Assembly (NCBI RefSeq): GCF_900156915.1
Contig: NZ_LT732535.1
Location: 1,017,823-1,081,822, forward strand
DNA from: Sediminibacillus massiliensis
GTDB lineage: Bacteria; Bacillota; Bacilli; Bacillales; Amphibacillaceae
Length of the DNA: 64,000 nucleotides
Direction: 5' to 3'
The translations under genes and the position numbers were made by a program. The notes beneath the pieces are model-generated. The model saw only the letters and a program-made list of their open reading frames with translations. It did no database searches and had not been told where the DNA came from. This document shows positions 32,767 through 40,875 of the stretch, one piece after another. The number at the start of each line of letters is the position of its first letter. The first letter of the stretch is position 1.

Positions 32767-33099
32767 ATGCAAGCTTTGAATTCGATCACAGACATCGATC
32801 AATTTATCCATCAACATTCATTATCGTTTCTATTCATCTGGTCTACCCATTGAAGCGTCTGCCATGGTTTGCTTCCTCAGGTTGAGGAGGTTATGGACAA
32901 GTTTCCGGAAATTGGGACAGGCACGGTTAATGTAGAAGAAGTACCGGAAGCCGCGGGCTACTTCATGGCATTCACCGCCCCCGTACTTTTGCTTTACAAT
33001 AATGGTAAAGAAATCTTGAGGGAAGCAAGGTTTGTCCCTATGGATAGCTTTGCAGAAAAAGTAAGGAAGATTCATGAAGGGTTTTTCAGTGAAGACTGA
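32767..33099 (+). CDS. Thioredoxin-like selenoprotein (in-frame UGA at residue 29, U-S-V-C active site)
   Basis: Reading UGA as an amino acid gives a 110-residue thioredoxin-fold protein: 'SLSFLFIWSTH', the UGA (32851-32853), then 'SVCHGLLPQVEEVMDKFP', the cis-proline strand 'FTAPVLLLYNNGKEI' and a C-terminal helix. The UGA takes the place of the first active-site Cys of CxxC (position 29), giving U-S-V-C32. The start ATG at 32767 follows AAAGGAGG. Without recoding the N-terminal half would be lost and no start with a binding site exists downstream. A 9-bp SECIS-like hairpin follows the UGA. It is probably a cytosolic thiol or selenol oxidoreductase. The pseudogene alternative is weak. Confidence 0.87.
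32871..32891 (+). promoter_or_regulatory. SECIS-like stem-loop of the thioredoxin-like gene
   Basis: The arms 32871-32879 and 32883-32891 form nine pairs (six Watson-Crick next to the loop, then G-U and C-G pairs) closed by a GGT loop. The first G of the loop is 26 nt after the UGA, the same distance as in the HesB-like gene. A GGU loop is the classical bacterial SECIS apex. Confidence 0.78.
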
Positions 33100-33246
33100 A
33101 CAGCTATTCTCGAGGAAAAATTTGAAAAGTAGAACATTTTTTATATCAGCACTTTTTCAAACAGGATATCTAATAAATTTGTTATCATATATAAGTTGAA
33201 AATAATGAAAAACACCATCTTTCCATCACAGACATTGGAGGACATC

Positions 33247-34314
33247 ATGAAAAAAGTTTTACAAATGGCAAGCGCCTTTATCGGCATTATTGTCGGTGCG
33301 GGCTTCGCCTCTGGACAGGAAGTATTACAGTATTTTACGAGCTTTGGAATAATGGGGACATTTGCCGGCATAGTCGCAACAGCACTATTCGCCTATCTCG
33401 GGATGACATTAACAAGACTTGGCAGCCGGCTGCAAACGAACTCGCACAAAGAGGCCATCTATCAGATCAGCGGACGGTACATGGGCATTGTCGTCGATTA
33501 TATTATCATTTTCACTCTATTCGGTGTGGGTGTGGTAATGGTCGCAGGCGCCGGATCTATTCTTGATCAACAGCTGGGACTGTCTCCTGTAATCGGAGCA
33601 GCGTTAATGACGATTCTTGTCTTTTTCACAGCCATGCTCCAAGTAGACCGGGTAGTGGCGGTGATAGGAAGTATTACCCCTTTTCTGATTATATCGGTGA
33701 TTATCATTTCGTTATTCTCTGTTATCAGTATGGAATCGTCTTTTTCGGAGTTGGACGCGATTGCCAGTGACCAGCCATCTGCACTACCCAATTGGTTTAT
33801 TTCTGCCATAAACTATGTTTCATTCAATATCGCCTTAGGGGCTTCCATGTCGATTGTAATGGGCGGAGCAGAAAAAAATGAACGAATTGCTTCACTCGGC
33901 GGTTTGGCTGGAGGATTTGGGCTGGGAATTCTTATCCTGCTGAGCCACCTGGCGATCTTTTCCCAAGTCGGAACGGCCGCTCAATTCGATATGCCGCTTT
34001 TACATATTGTCAGCAACTATTCCCCTATCTTGGGAGTCATTTATTCACTGATCTTGTTCGGAATGATTTTCAATACAGCCGTAAGCATGTTCTTTGCTTT
34101 CGGAGCCCGCTTTGCCGTGACTGGCACTCAGAAATTCAAAACATTGATCATTCTCACATTGATTGCGGCATTTGCTGCAAGTTTTGCCGGATTCACCGAC
34201 TTGGTGGCTTTTTTCTACCCACTTATCGGTTATCTCGGAATATTCCTTATCGGGGCACTCATCTATTCCTCTTTCAAAGTTCCGGGAAAAAGAAAAGACA
34301 GAAGGGCTTCATAA
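33247..34314 (+). CDS. YkvI-family membrane protein (amino acid permease-like)
   Basis: This is a 355-residue membrane protein with about ten helices. The N-terminal 'ASAFIGIIVGAGFASGQEVL' resembles the first helix of LeuT-fold amino acid permeases (BCCT/APC-like, YkvI group). The start ATG at 33247 is chosen because TGGAGGACATC precedes it; a longer in-frame extension is not supported. A strong terminator follows. The substrate is unknown. Confidence 0.82.
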   Translation: MKKVLQMASAFIGIIVGAGFASGQEVLQYFTSFGIMGTFAGIVATALFAYLGMTLTRLGSRLQTNSHKEAIYQISGRYMGIVVDYIIIFTLFGVGVVMVAGAGSILDQQLGLSPVIGAALMTILVFFTAMLQVDRVVAVIGSITPFLIISVIIISLFSVISMESSFSELDAIASDQPSALPNWFISAINYVSFNIALGASMSIVMGGAEKNERIASLGGLAGGFGLGILILLSHLAIFSQVGTAAQFDMPLLHIVSNYSPILGVIYSLILFGMIFNTAVSMFFAFGARFAVTGTQKFKTLIILTLIAAFAASFAGFTDLVAFFYPLIGYLGIFLIGALIYSSFKVPGKRKDRRAS

Positions 34315-34315
34315 C

Positions 34316-34345
34316 AAAAATCCCAGCAGATTTGCTGGGATTTTT
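34316..34345 (+). terminator. Terminator of the YkvI-family gene
   Basis: AAAAATCCCAGCA pairs with TGCTGGGATTTTT, followed by further T-residues. Confidence 0.92.
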
Positions 34346-34458
34346 TTGCGTGATGTCCATACATAAAATTGGCTTAGCAATCCAAACTATCAATATAGAT
34401 TACCTGGTCAGCAGGATAGTAAGCTGCTGTGGAAAAAGACGAAAAGGATGTGAAAATA

Positions 34459-34614
34459 ATGGACAAAGACGGCCATATCAAAAACCAAGTTCTGTTTATC
34501 ACCAATCCGTCCTATGAACAGATTCAAGCGTCCTCCAAACAACAAAAGGAAAAGTTCCGCACAGAGAACAGATCAGCGCATGAACCCAATGAGGGGGATA
34601 CAACTAATCCCTGA
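34459..34614 (+). CDS. Small hypothetical protein (51 residues)
   Basis: This is a short hydrophilic frame beginning 'MDKDGHIKNQVLFITNPSYE' and continuing with a Gln, Lys and Glu-rich tail. AAAGGATG lies nine bases upstream of the ATG. It overlaps the 3' end of the convergent YkgJ-type gene by 11 bp. No family is recognised. The ribosome binding site and the non-random start support a real gene, but the evidence is thin. Confidence 0.45.
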   Translation: MDKDGHIKNQVLFITNPSYEQIQASSKQQKEKFRTENRSAHEPNEGDTTNP

Positions 34615-35326
34615 ACCAATTCACTAAATAGTCATGAACATAAACATCATCTGGATAATTAATAAAGGCGGTATCTTCTTCTTCATACAAATATTGCACG
34701 AATTCATTCAATGCTCCCATATACTCGCTGTATAAAAACTCGAAACTCAATGTTTCCTTTGGCATCACTTGCTGTTCACAAACCTTCGGATCGGTATAGT
34801 TGACATAGGTCCTACATGGTAGCGGTCTGATTTCATAGGCCATGCATTGATTCGTCTTCGTATCAAGCATGGCACATGGCAAGTTCTTCTGTTTATATTT
34901 CTTTTTAAACCCTTCATCAGATTCAAAATCCAAACCAACGATCTCTTCCAACTGGCTGGCGTATTGCTGATAGTATGTTTCTAAATGATTTTCGATTTCT
35001 CTCCTTCTCTGTTCGGGAAAGTTTTCGATTGCTTTCTTCATCAACTTTGCTTCCATACCGTTGATAATGATTGGAAAATAACAACAAAACGCACATCCCA
35101 ACCTGCATGTCGATTCCATCTCAACAGCTTCTTCGATCCCTGATATTTCATCACTTACCACTTGCAGAAGCTCTGAAAAACTGGACAGTAATTTTTGTTC
35201 TGTAGTCGTTTGCCGGTCTGCCCACTTTTCGACAACTTGATAAAACTTTTCTTCTTCTATTTGATACGTTTCATTTAATTGTTCGCATTTATCTTGAATT
35301 TCTTCATAGGTGAGAAACTTTTTCAA
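34604..35326 (-). CDS. YkgJ-family cysteine cluster protein
   Basis: This is a 240-residue soluble protein with the zinc/iron-chelating YkgJ pattern: 'CRLGCAFCCYFPIIINGMEA', then 'LPCAMLDTKTNQCMAYEIRP', 'LPCRTYVNY' and a further Cys in 'PKVCEQQ'. The CxxxCxxCC cluster and the downstream cysteines probably bind a metal or Fe-S centre. The function of the family is not established. It is monocistronic. Confidence 0.82.
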   Translation of the reverse strand: MKKFLTYEEIQDKCEQLNETYQIEEEKFYQVVEKWADRQTTTEQKLLSSFSELLQVVSDEISGIEEAVEMESTCRLGCAFCCYFPIIINGMEAKLMKKAIENFPEQRRREIENHLETYYQQYASQLEEIVGLDFESDEGFKKKYKQKNLPCAMLDTKTNQCMAYEIRPLPCRTYVNYTDPKVCEQQVMPKETLSFEFLYSEYMGALNEFVQYLYEEEDTAFINYPDDVYVHDYLVNWFRD

Positions 35327-35447
35327 TCGTTTTAACTCCCTTTCACGTACAGATTCCTATCTATATTGTCATCCAACAGACGAATAAAGTAAATAGGAAA
35401 TAAACGGTCGGTGGATTCACGTAAACTTTTCCAGTATAATAAACAAA

Positions 35448-35471
35448 AGAGAAGTGCCCCAACACTTCTCT
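35448..35471 (-). terminator. Terminator downstream of the PadR operon
   Basis: AGAGAAGTG pairs with CACTTCTCT, followed on the minus strand by TTTTGTTT. It lies 115 bp after the stop of the permease-prefix membrane protein. Confidence 0.65.
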
Positions 35472-35586
35472 TCAAAAGCTGCCCTCTAACGGCACAAATT
35501 GTCAAAGATTGGCCGCCTTGTCTTGATACAAGGGGCTTTTCTTTCGATTTTTTCCTTCACGTTCCATTTCATCAAACCAAGCCTCC

Positions 35587-36240
35587 TTATTTTCTTCGAT
35601 CACTACCTGTAAATAGTAATCCAAGCAACAATCCTATCCCGATTAAAAAGAAAACCATAAATGTACTGATACCGATAAACACTTCGCCGGTCGCAAAACC
35701 CGATGTAAAACCGACATACAGACTGAACAAAAGCAGGCCTGCTGACAATGAATAAAGGATGGCACGGACTCTGTTCATGGCATACTTCTTTCTCGTTTCC
35801 CTTGTCAATAAACTGTACGTGAGAATGGCTCCGCCAAATACGATGAAAATGACCGGTCCCATAACAGCTTCTAACTGAAGACCCATGAACCATATCATCG
35901 CGGTTGTCAGGGCACCGAATAAGATGATCAATATTCCAACAATCAAACCTGCAGTCGATATCCGTTCAGACATAGAGGTATAAACATTTTGCCTTGCTTT
36001 ATCCCGGCCCGCTTCACGCATATCATCGACCAATCCACTGAGATCACCCATGGAACTGACTGCCGCTTTAAACGCTTCCTCTTGACTCATTCCGGTCTTT
36101 TCGTAATCACCGATTTTCTCTCTCAAATTGATGGCAAGTTCTTCTTTTAAGTCAAACAGCTGCTGACTTTCCCCGACTCCTGCGAACAAATCATCCAAAT
36201 ATGCTTTTATTTTTTCATTCAAACCCTTCTGGCTTCGCAT
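35587..36240 (-). CDS. Membrane protein with permease-prefix (DUF1700/DUF1129-like) domain
   Basis: The protein has 217 residues. The first 80 or so form a helical cytoplasmic domain ('LNEKIKAYLDDLFAG', 'EELAINLREKIGDYE', 'SQEEAFKAAVSSMGD') of the type found next to PadR regulators. Four hydrophobic helices follow. AAGGAGG lies 11 bases before the chosen ATG, inside the padR coding region, which this gene overlaps by 26 bp. The PadR plus permease-prefix pair is a recurring Bacillales arrangement for membrane stress modules. Its molecular function is unknown. Confidence 0.8.
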   Translation of the reverse strand: MRSQKGLNEKIKAYLDDLFAGVGESQQLFDLKEELAINLREKIGDYEKTGMSQEEAFKAAVSSMGDLSGLVDDMREAGRDKARQNVYTSMSERISTAGLIVGILIILFGALTTAMIWFMGLQLEAVMGPVIFIVFGGAILTYSLLTRETRKKYAMNRVRAILYSLSAGLLLFSLYVGFTSGFATGEVFIGISTFMVFFLIGIGLLLGLLFTGSDRRK

Positions 36241-36583
36241 CCGGTTCGATACCTCCTTCAATTAATTGATTTAAAATTGTTTTGGCAAACTCCCAATCTT
36301 GTTTGTTTTGCCTATAACGCTCAAGCCCTTCTTCAGCAATCCGGTAATACTTGCGCCGACCTCCCTGCGTTTCATCACCCCAATAGGAGACAATATAACC
36401 CTCTTTTTCCAAGCGGCGAAAGGCTGTATAAAGCGTCGCTTCCTTTAATTCATATTGATGCCCGCTCAACTTGATAATGGTCTTATAGATCTGGTAGCCG
36501 TAGCTGTCGCCTTGCCGTAACACATTTAAAATGATGGTGTCGGTATGGCCGCGGATTAAATCCGTAGAAATCTTGTTGCCCAA
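36215..36583 (-). CDS. PadR-family transcriptional regulator
   Basis: This is a 122-residue winged-helix protein: 'TDTIILNVLRQGDSYGYQIY', 'ELKEATLYTAFRRLEKEGYI', the wing 'GGRRKYYRIAEEG' and the C-terminal dimer helix. The start is a TTG preceded by CAGGAGGTG. A 21-bp perfect inverted repeat overlaps its promoter, which indicates autoregulation. It is co-transcribed with the overlapping membrane protein gene. Confidence 0.88.
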   Translation of the reverse strand: MGNKISTDLIRGHTDTIILNVLRQGDSYGYQIYKTIIKLSGHQYELKEATLYTAFRRLEKEGYIVSYWGDETQGGRRKYYRIAEEGLERYRQNKQDWEFAKTILNQLIEGGIEPDAKPEGFE

Positions 36584-36605
36584 ATTAATTCACCTCCTGA
36601 AATAT

Positions 36606-36652
36606 AATTTACACCATATTACTTTGTCTGTCAAAGTAATATGGTGTAAATT
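36606..36652 (-). promoter_or_regulatory. PadR promoter inside a 21-bp perfect inverted repeat
   Basis: The arms 36606-36626 and 36632-36652 are perfect inverted copies around TCTGT. On the minus strand TTGACA (plus 36629-36634) falls at the centre and TAAATT (plus 36606-36611) is the -10, 17 bp apart. The repeat therefore covers the promoter precisely. Confidence 0.7.
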
Positions 36653-36663
36653 ATGAATGCAAA

Positions 36664-36700
36664 AATAAAGCCGGTATCCTGAATGGAATCCGGCTTTATT
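36664..36700 (-). terminator. Terminator of the RNase H-like gene
   Basis: AATAAAGCCGG pairs with CCGGCTTTATT, with a T-run on the minus strand. Confidence 0.88.
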
Positions 36701-36712
36701 CGTGTTATTAGT

Positions 36713-37369
36713 TTATTTGATTTCGATCGTACTGGTTATTTCCACACCCTTCAAAGCCTGGGATGCCAGGTGGTCGGCTTCTCGGTTCTTTTTACGGGAA
36801 ATGAGTTGATACTCCGGCGTAATCCCTAACCGGCTGAAAGTTTGTTCAATTTTGTCTGCCCACTTTGATAATTCCTCTTCCATGCACGGCCATTCCCCGT
36901 CCAATTGATTGATGACTACTTGGGAATCACCGGTAATAGTTACCGGCAAGTGATGGACACCAAGCAATTCTATTTCTTGTAGTCCGAGATTAAGCGCAGC
37001 GTATTCCGCTTCATTATTTGTATCCAGCTCGTCTACAAGCGCATTCTTTCTGAGTCGGAACGACTTACCGTTCTGTTCATAATAAACGGCACACCCCAAA
37101 CCTGATTGCTTGGTCTTCAAGTCGAATCCTCCGTCAAAGTAGACCGCCACATTGTGGGGTTCTGTCTCAATCCCTTTCAGAAATTCCTTAAGCTCTTTCA
37201 TTGTCCAAGTCAGCTCTTGACGGTCTTTGAACAGGATATTTCTGGCCCGACCTGTCTTTTCCAAGTCTTCCGCAATCAGGATGGCTTTTGGTGCTCTTAA
37301 TTCGTCCGAGCTGAATACAGTTTCCGTTCCTTTTTTTGTCCGGTAGGAAACTTCGATTCTGACCTTCAT
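36713..37369 (-). CDS. RNase HI-like protein (YpeP type)
   Basis: The protein has 218 residues. An N-terminal region of about 75 residues is followed by an RNase H fold: 'AVYFDGGFDLK' (first Asp), 'TNNEAEYAALNLGL' (Glu), 'ITGDSQVVINQL' (Asp) and 'KNREADHLASQAL' (last Asp). All four metal-binding acids are present, so RNA/DNA hybrid cleavage is plausible. B. subtilis YpeP has the same layout and was reported with little activity in vitro. It is monocistronic with its own terminator. Confidence 0.82.
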   Translation of the reverse strand: MKVRIEVSYRTKKGTETVFSSDELRAPKAILIAEDLEKTGRARNILFKDRQELTWTMKELKEFLKGIETEPHNVAVYFDGGFDLKTKQSGLGCAVYYEQNGKSFRLRKNALVDELDTNNEAEYAALNLGLQEIELLGVHHLPVTITGDSQVVINQLDGEWPCMEEELSKWADKIEQTFSRLGITPEYQLISRKKNREADHLASQALKGVEITSTIEIK

Positions 37370-37481
37370 ATAATAAGTCCACCTTTAAAATGGTTAGATT
37401 GATAAGATTTCATATGGTTATTTTGACCAATCACGGTATCGTTAAACAAAAAGTTAACAGTTGCCGTACACGTTGAATGGT

Positions 37482-37826
37482 TTATTCCCAAAAGCAGAAT
37501 TGCAGTCTGTTATTATCTAAATCATAACAATCAAAATAGCAGTTATCTTTATCTTTATGGAGTTTTGAAACTTGGACTCCTTTGTTTTGGAGATCTTGAT
37601 AAGCCTTCTCAATCTCCGGTACAAAAAAGATTGGATAGCTGCTGTTCTCCTTTCGGGAGGCACCCGCTTCTTCAATCGTCAAAGGTACCGGGCTGTCACC
37701 AACATTCAATACTCTATAGCCTTCTCCTATAAAAGAAAGCTGAAAACCCAGCTTTTCCTCATACCATGTACTTGCTTTTTCGACATTCTCTACTTGCATA
37801 CAAATAGTATCTATTCTTTCGATCAT
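37482..37826 (-). CDS. VOC/glyoxalase-family protein
   Basis: This is a 114-residue single vicinal-oxygen-chelate domain with two beta-alpha-beta-beta-beta modules ('TICMQVENVEKASTWYEEKL' and 'YPIFFVPEIEKAYQDL'). The C-terminal 'CYDLDNNRLQFCFWE' is typical. Metal-ligand positions are not clearly conserved, so the reaction is open. Antibiotic-binding and glyoxalase-like members look similar. Confidence 0.75.
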   Translation of the reverse strand: MIERIDTICMQVENVEKASTWYEEKLGFQLSFIGEGYRVLNVGDSPVPLTIEEAGASRKENSSYPIFFVPEIEKAYQDLQNKGVQVSKLHKDKDNCYFDCYDLDNNRLQFCFWE

Positions 37827-37940
37827 TTCTAAACCCCTTTGTTATTTTTGTCCATTAGAAATGATTCGCCATCCGCTCTCTTAATTCCTTTCTTGCAGTA
37901 ATGAAAGTTCAGGATTCTTTCCTATTCTAAAAAAAATACT

Positions 37941-37969
37941 TTGACTTACTAACCAAAGTAAGGTATATT
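37941..37969 (+). promoter_or_regulatory. guaC promoter
   Basis: TTGACT (37941-37946) and TATATT (37964-37969) are spaced 17 bp. TACTTTG (37938-37944) and CAAAGTA (37954-37960) form an inverted repeat over the -35 and spacer. Confidence 0.7.
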
Positions 37970-37978
37970 ACCAAATGT

Positions 37979-38014
37979 ACGAACAATTCCAATTAACTAT
38001 TTTATAATATTCGT
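37979..38014 (+). promoter_or_regulatory. PurBox-like pair upstream of guaC
   Basis: ACGAACAAT at 37979-37987 and the inverted AATATTCGT at 38006-38014 are 18 bp apart, just downstream of the promoter. The form resembles the paired CGAA boxes bound by Bacillus PurR. Confidence 0.5.
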
Positions 38015-38031
38015 GTTTAGGGGTGTACAAC

Positions 38032-39015
38032 ATGGAAAACGTGTTTGATTATGAAGATATTCAATTAATTCCAGCGAAATGTGTAGTGAACAGCCGTTCT
38101 GAATGTGATACCACTGTAAGTTTAGGCGGGCGTTCTTTTAAATTGCCTGTAGTACCTGCGAATATGCAGACAATAATAGATGAAAAAATAGCGACGCACT
38201 TGGCGGAAAATGGTTACTTTTACGTTATGCATCGTTTTGAACCGGAAAAAAGAATTGACTTTATCAAAGACATGAATAACCGCGGTCTTTATGCTTCAAT
38301 CAGTGTCGGAGTGAAAGAAGAAGAATATGGCTTTGTCGAGCAATTAGCAGAACAAGGACTTGTACCGGAATACATCACTATCGACATCGCGCACGGCCAT
38401 TCAAATGCAGTCATCGAAATGATCCAGCATATCAAAAGAAACCTGCCAGAAAGCTTTGTCATCGCCGGCAATGTAGGTACTCCTGAAGCGGTTCGCGAGC
38501 TTGAGAATGCCGGAGCGGATGCTACAAAAGTAGGGATTGGGCCCGGAAAAGTATGTATCACCAAGGTAAAAACAGGCTTTGGTACAGGCGGCTGGCAATT
38601 GGCTGCGCTCCGTTGGTGCTCCAAGGCAGCAAGTAAGCCAATCATCGCCGATGGCGGTATCCGCACCCACGGGGATGTTGCTAAATCGATCCGCTTCGGA
38701 GCTACAATGGTAATGATCGGTTCATTATTCGCAGGCCATGAAGAATCTCCCGGCGAGACAGTTGAAAGAGACGGAAAGTTATTTAAAGAATATTTCGGAT
38801 CTGCTTCTGAGTTCCAAAAAGGCGAAAAAAAGAATGTCGAAGGTAAAAAGATGTTCGTTGAATACAAAGGACACCTTCAAGATACCCTGAACGAAATGGA
38901 ACAGGATCTACAGTCCTCTATTTCATACGCAGGCGGCAGCAAGCTGGAAGCTATCCGGAACGTGGACTATGTGGTCGTTAAAAATTCCATTTTCAACGGA
39001 GACAAGGTTTACTAA
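38032..39015 (+). CDS. guaC: GMP reductase
   Basis: The protein has 327 residues, one more than B. subtilis GuaC, with near-identity over long stretches, including the start '[20 protein letters not shown]'. It converts GMP to IMP with NADPH. The catalytic Cys is in '[11 protein letters not shown]', and the substrate phosphate site is in '[20 protein letters not shown]'. The ATG at 38032 is chosen because AGGGGTG precedes it and the family starts here. A strong terminator follows. Confidence 0.96.
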   Translation: MENVFDYEDIQLIPAKCVVNSRSECDTTVSLGGRSFKLPVVPANMQTIIDEKIATHLAENGYFYVMHRFEPEKRIDFIKDMNNRGLYASISVGVKEEEYGFVEQLAEQGLVPEYITIDIAHGHSNAVIEMIQHIKRNLPESFVIAGNVGTPEAVRELENAGADATKVGIGPGKVCITKVKTGFGTGGWQLAALRWCSKAASKPIIADGGIRTHGDVAKSIRFGATMVMIGSLFAGHEESPGETVERDGKLFKEYFGSASEFQKGEKKNVEGKKMFVEYKGHLQDTLNEMEQDLQSSISYAGGSKLEAIRNVDYVVVKNSIFNGDKVY

Positions 39016-39020
39016 ACAAG

Positions 39021-39056
39021 AAGAAGGTGAACGGGGAATACCCCGCTCACCTTCTT
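39021..39056 (+). terminator. Terminator of guaC
   Basis: A 16-bp stem with one mismatch (AAGAAGGTGAACGGGG with CCCCGCTCACCTTCTT) is followed by an eight-base T-run. Confidence 0.95.
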
Positions 39057-39070
39057 TTTTTTGGTCAGAA

Positions 39071-40507
39071 TTATTTCCTGTCCAGAAACTGCTTGGCAAA
39101 AGATACATGCCCGCTTTTTGGGTAGGAATGATAGATTATTTGGGAAAGCCTGACCGGATCTCCGAAGAAGAATTGCTCATAGAGTGTTTGTCTGGAGCCG
39201 AAAGCACTCATGCATAAGTCAAAAGCCAAGTTGAAGATTCCAACCCGCTCCCTTCCGCCGACTTCAAATGCTTGTAGGTAGTGCTCTAACTTTTCCCCGA
39301 TTTCTGCTTGGAACTGGGTTTGTTCGGGAAGAGTAACCATCCCGCTCGCTCCAAGTAATTGGATAATCTCTATGAATCTCGGATATATTTCCTGAAACAT
39401 GTTCACCGCCACATAAAGCGGTGTACGCTCTGGCACCATCACCCCTTGCTGATCTGCCGCTGCTTCTAATTCCGACTGGGTCAGCAGGGCTTTGGCACAC
39501 TCCAGTCCCTTGATAATTTCCGCAACTTTGCTCTGCACATGCTGGTATTCCGAGATATTGATCGTCTCGACGATAAGTTGAGCCAACCCAAGGACGAATT
39601 CTGTTTTGACAACCTGTCTGGAAACGATTTGATGCAAAGTGAACGGGGCAAAATAGCTATTCACAAAAAATTTGTCCGCCGCTTCCTTGTTGTTGTAGAA
39701 AAAAACCCGGTCCCAAGGAACCAGAACATTATCAAAGACAATAACCGAATCCATTTCTTCAAATCTTCCACTTAAAGGAGAATCGTAAGCAGGACCATTC
39801 GCTGCAAACGATCTGCGGCATATAAATTTCAGCCCTTCGGTATTGCTTGGAATGGAAAATGCGTGCGCCTCCGCAGCATCGATAGGTCCCGGAGAAGAAA
39901 AGACAATCAATTCATCTGTTATGCCTCCTTGTGTGGCGAGCAGCTTTGCCCCTTTGACAATAATGCCATCCTTCGTCTCTTTCACAACACGCGCATTTGT
40001 AGAGTCCTCATCCAAAAAGGCTAGTGACGAACGATTTTTCTGTGGATTGACAAATGTATGTGTAAATGAAAAGTCCCGTTCCGCTGCATATTCATAAACC
40101 TTGAGAATGTTTTCAGGAAAGCAGTTCTTCTGATCTTTCAACAAATGCACAGAAGCAGCAAATGAGGATAATGCTGTATTCATATAGTCAGGACTTCTCC
40201 CCATCAATCCTGCCGAATGTCTGGCCCATAACTGTGTCGCCTTCCTGCGTTTAGCAAGGTCATTCCGTGTTTCGGGTATCAAAAACGACATTCCATATTC
40301 TTTTTGGAGTTTATTGTCTTTATGAACAAGGAATTCTTTCCACTTAATATCTTTCTGAAGATCATACAGCTCAGCCTTGCTTTTCATGATCCCCCGAAAA
40401 GCTGGGTGGTTTGAAATCAGTCCTTCCACTTTTTTGCCGTCGATCCAAATTTCAGACTTGAGCTGATTAATACGGTCTATATATTCGGCACCTGATATGA
40501 CAGCCAT
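39071..40507 (-). CDS. 4-hydroxyphenylacetate 3-hydroxylase (HpaB)-family flavin monooxygenase
   Basis: The protein has 478 residues, the normal length for the large component of two-component FADH2-dependent aromatic hydroxylases. Characteristic stretches are 'HSAGLMGRSPDYMNTAL', 'NPQKNRSSLAF', 'GIIVKGAKLLATQGG' and 'NVLVPWDRVFFYNN'. No flavin reductase gene lies next to it. B. subtilis has a similar orphan (YoaI). The aromatic or other substrate is therefore uncertain. Confidence 0.85.
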   Translation of the reverse strand: MAVISGAEYIDRINQLKSEIWIDGKKVEGLISNHPAFRGIMKSKAELYDLQKDIKWKEFLVHKDNKLQKEYGMSFLIPETRNDLAKRRKATQLWARHSAGLMGRSPDYMNTALSSFAASVHLLKDQKNCFPENILKVYEYAAERDFSFTHTFVNPQKNRSSLAFLDEDSTNARVVKETKDGIIVKGAKLLATQGGITDELIVFSSPGPIDAAEAHAFSIPSNTEGLKFICRRSFAANGPAYDSPLSGRFEEMDSVIVFDNVLVPWDRVFFYNNKEAADKFFVNSYFAPFTLHQIVSRQVVKTEFVLGLAQLIVETINISEYQHVQSKVAEIIKGLECAKALLTQSELEAAADQQGVMVPERTPLYVAVNMFQEIYPRFIEIIQLLGASGMVTLPEQTQFQAEIGEKLEHYLQAFEVGGRERVGIFNLAFDLCMSAFGSRQTLYEQFFFGDPVRLSQIIYHSYPKSGHVSFAKQFLDRK

Positions 40508-40811
40508 ACCGTCACCTCAATCCCATTTCCTTAAAGAATGGTACATTTTATGCCCAATTGGTCAGATTCGTGTTAACACACTTATCAGCAATGATTAAAA
40601 TTGCTGCCCGGCCAGCCTCTATCAATAAATGGAGCATTTGCCTAAAGAATTTATATACAAGAGACGGTACCATTTTACTACTCAAGGATTTTTACACACT
40701 TTTTACATATTTCTTCTCGATGCGAAAAATAAATTCCCGAGAAGCCCGGACTGGCAGGGTTGAGAGAAAAAAATGTCCTTCCCATATATCGAAAGACGGT
40801 AAAGTGTGAAG
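40508..40811. other. Intergenic region upstream of the SurA-N lipoprotein gene
   Basis: This holds the promoter region of the minus-strand HpaB-like gene at its left end. No gene with a ribosome binding site and no clear regulatory element was seen in the rest. Confidence 0.4.
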
Positions 40812-40841
40812 TTTACAGCTAGTGAATAACGATGCTACAAT
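40812..40841 (+). promoter_or_regulatory. Promoter of the SurA-N lipoprotein gene
   Basis: TTTACA (40812-40817) and TACAAT (40836-40841) are spaced 18 bp. The transcription start would be near 40848, which supports the TTG start at 40876 and excludes earlier starts. Confidence 0.6.
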
Positions 40842-40875
40842 GACGACCAACGCGAATACGAAAGGGGAATGTAAA

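Noticed and set aside
31547-33099. The two UGA-interrupted genes as ordinary nonsense-mutated pseudogenes
   Set aside because: Both stops fall exactly on the family redox or ligand cysteine, neither frame has other damage, start and stop signals are intact, and SECIS-like hairpins with equal spacing follow each UGA.
35411-35755. Plus-strand open frame across the end of the permease-prefix membrane protein gene
   Set aside because: It overlaps a terminator hairpin and the 3' end of a supported minus-strand gene, and has no ribosome binding site.
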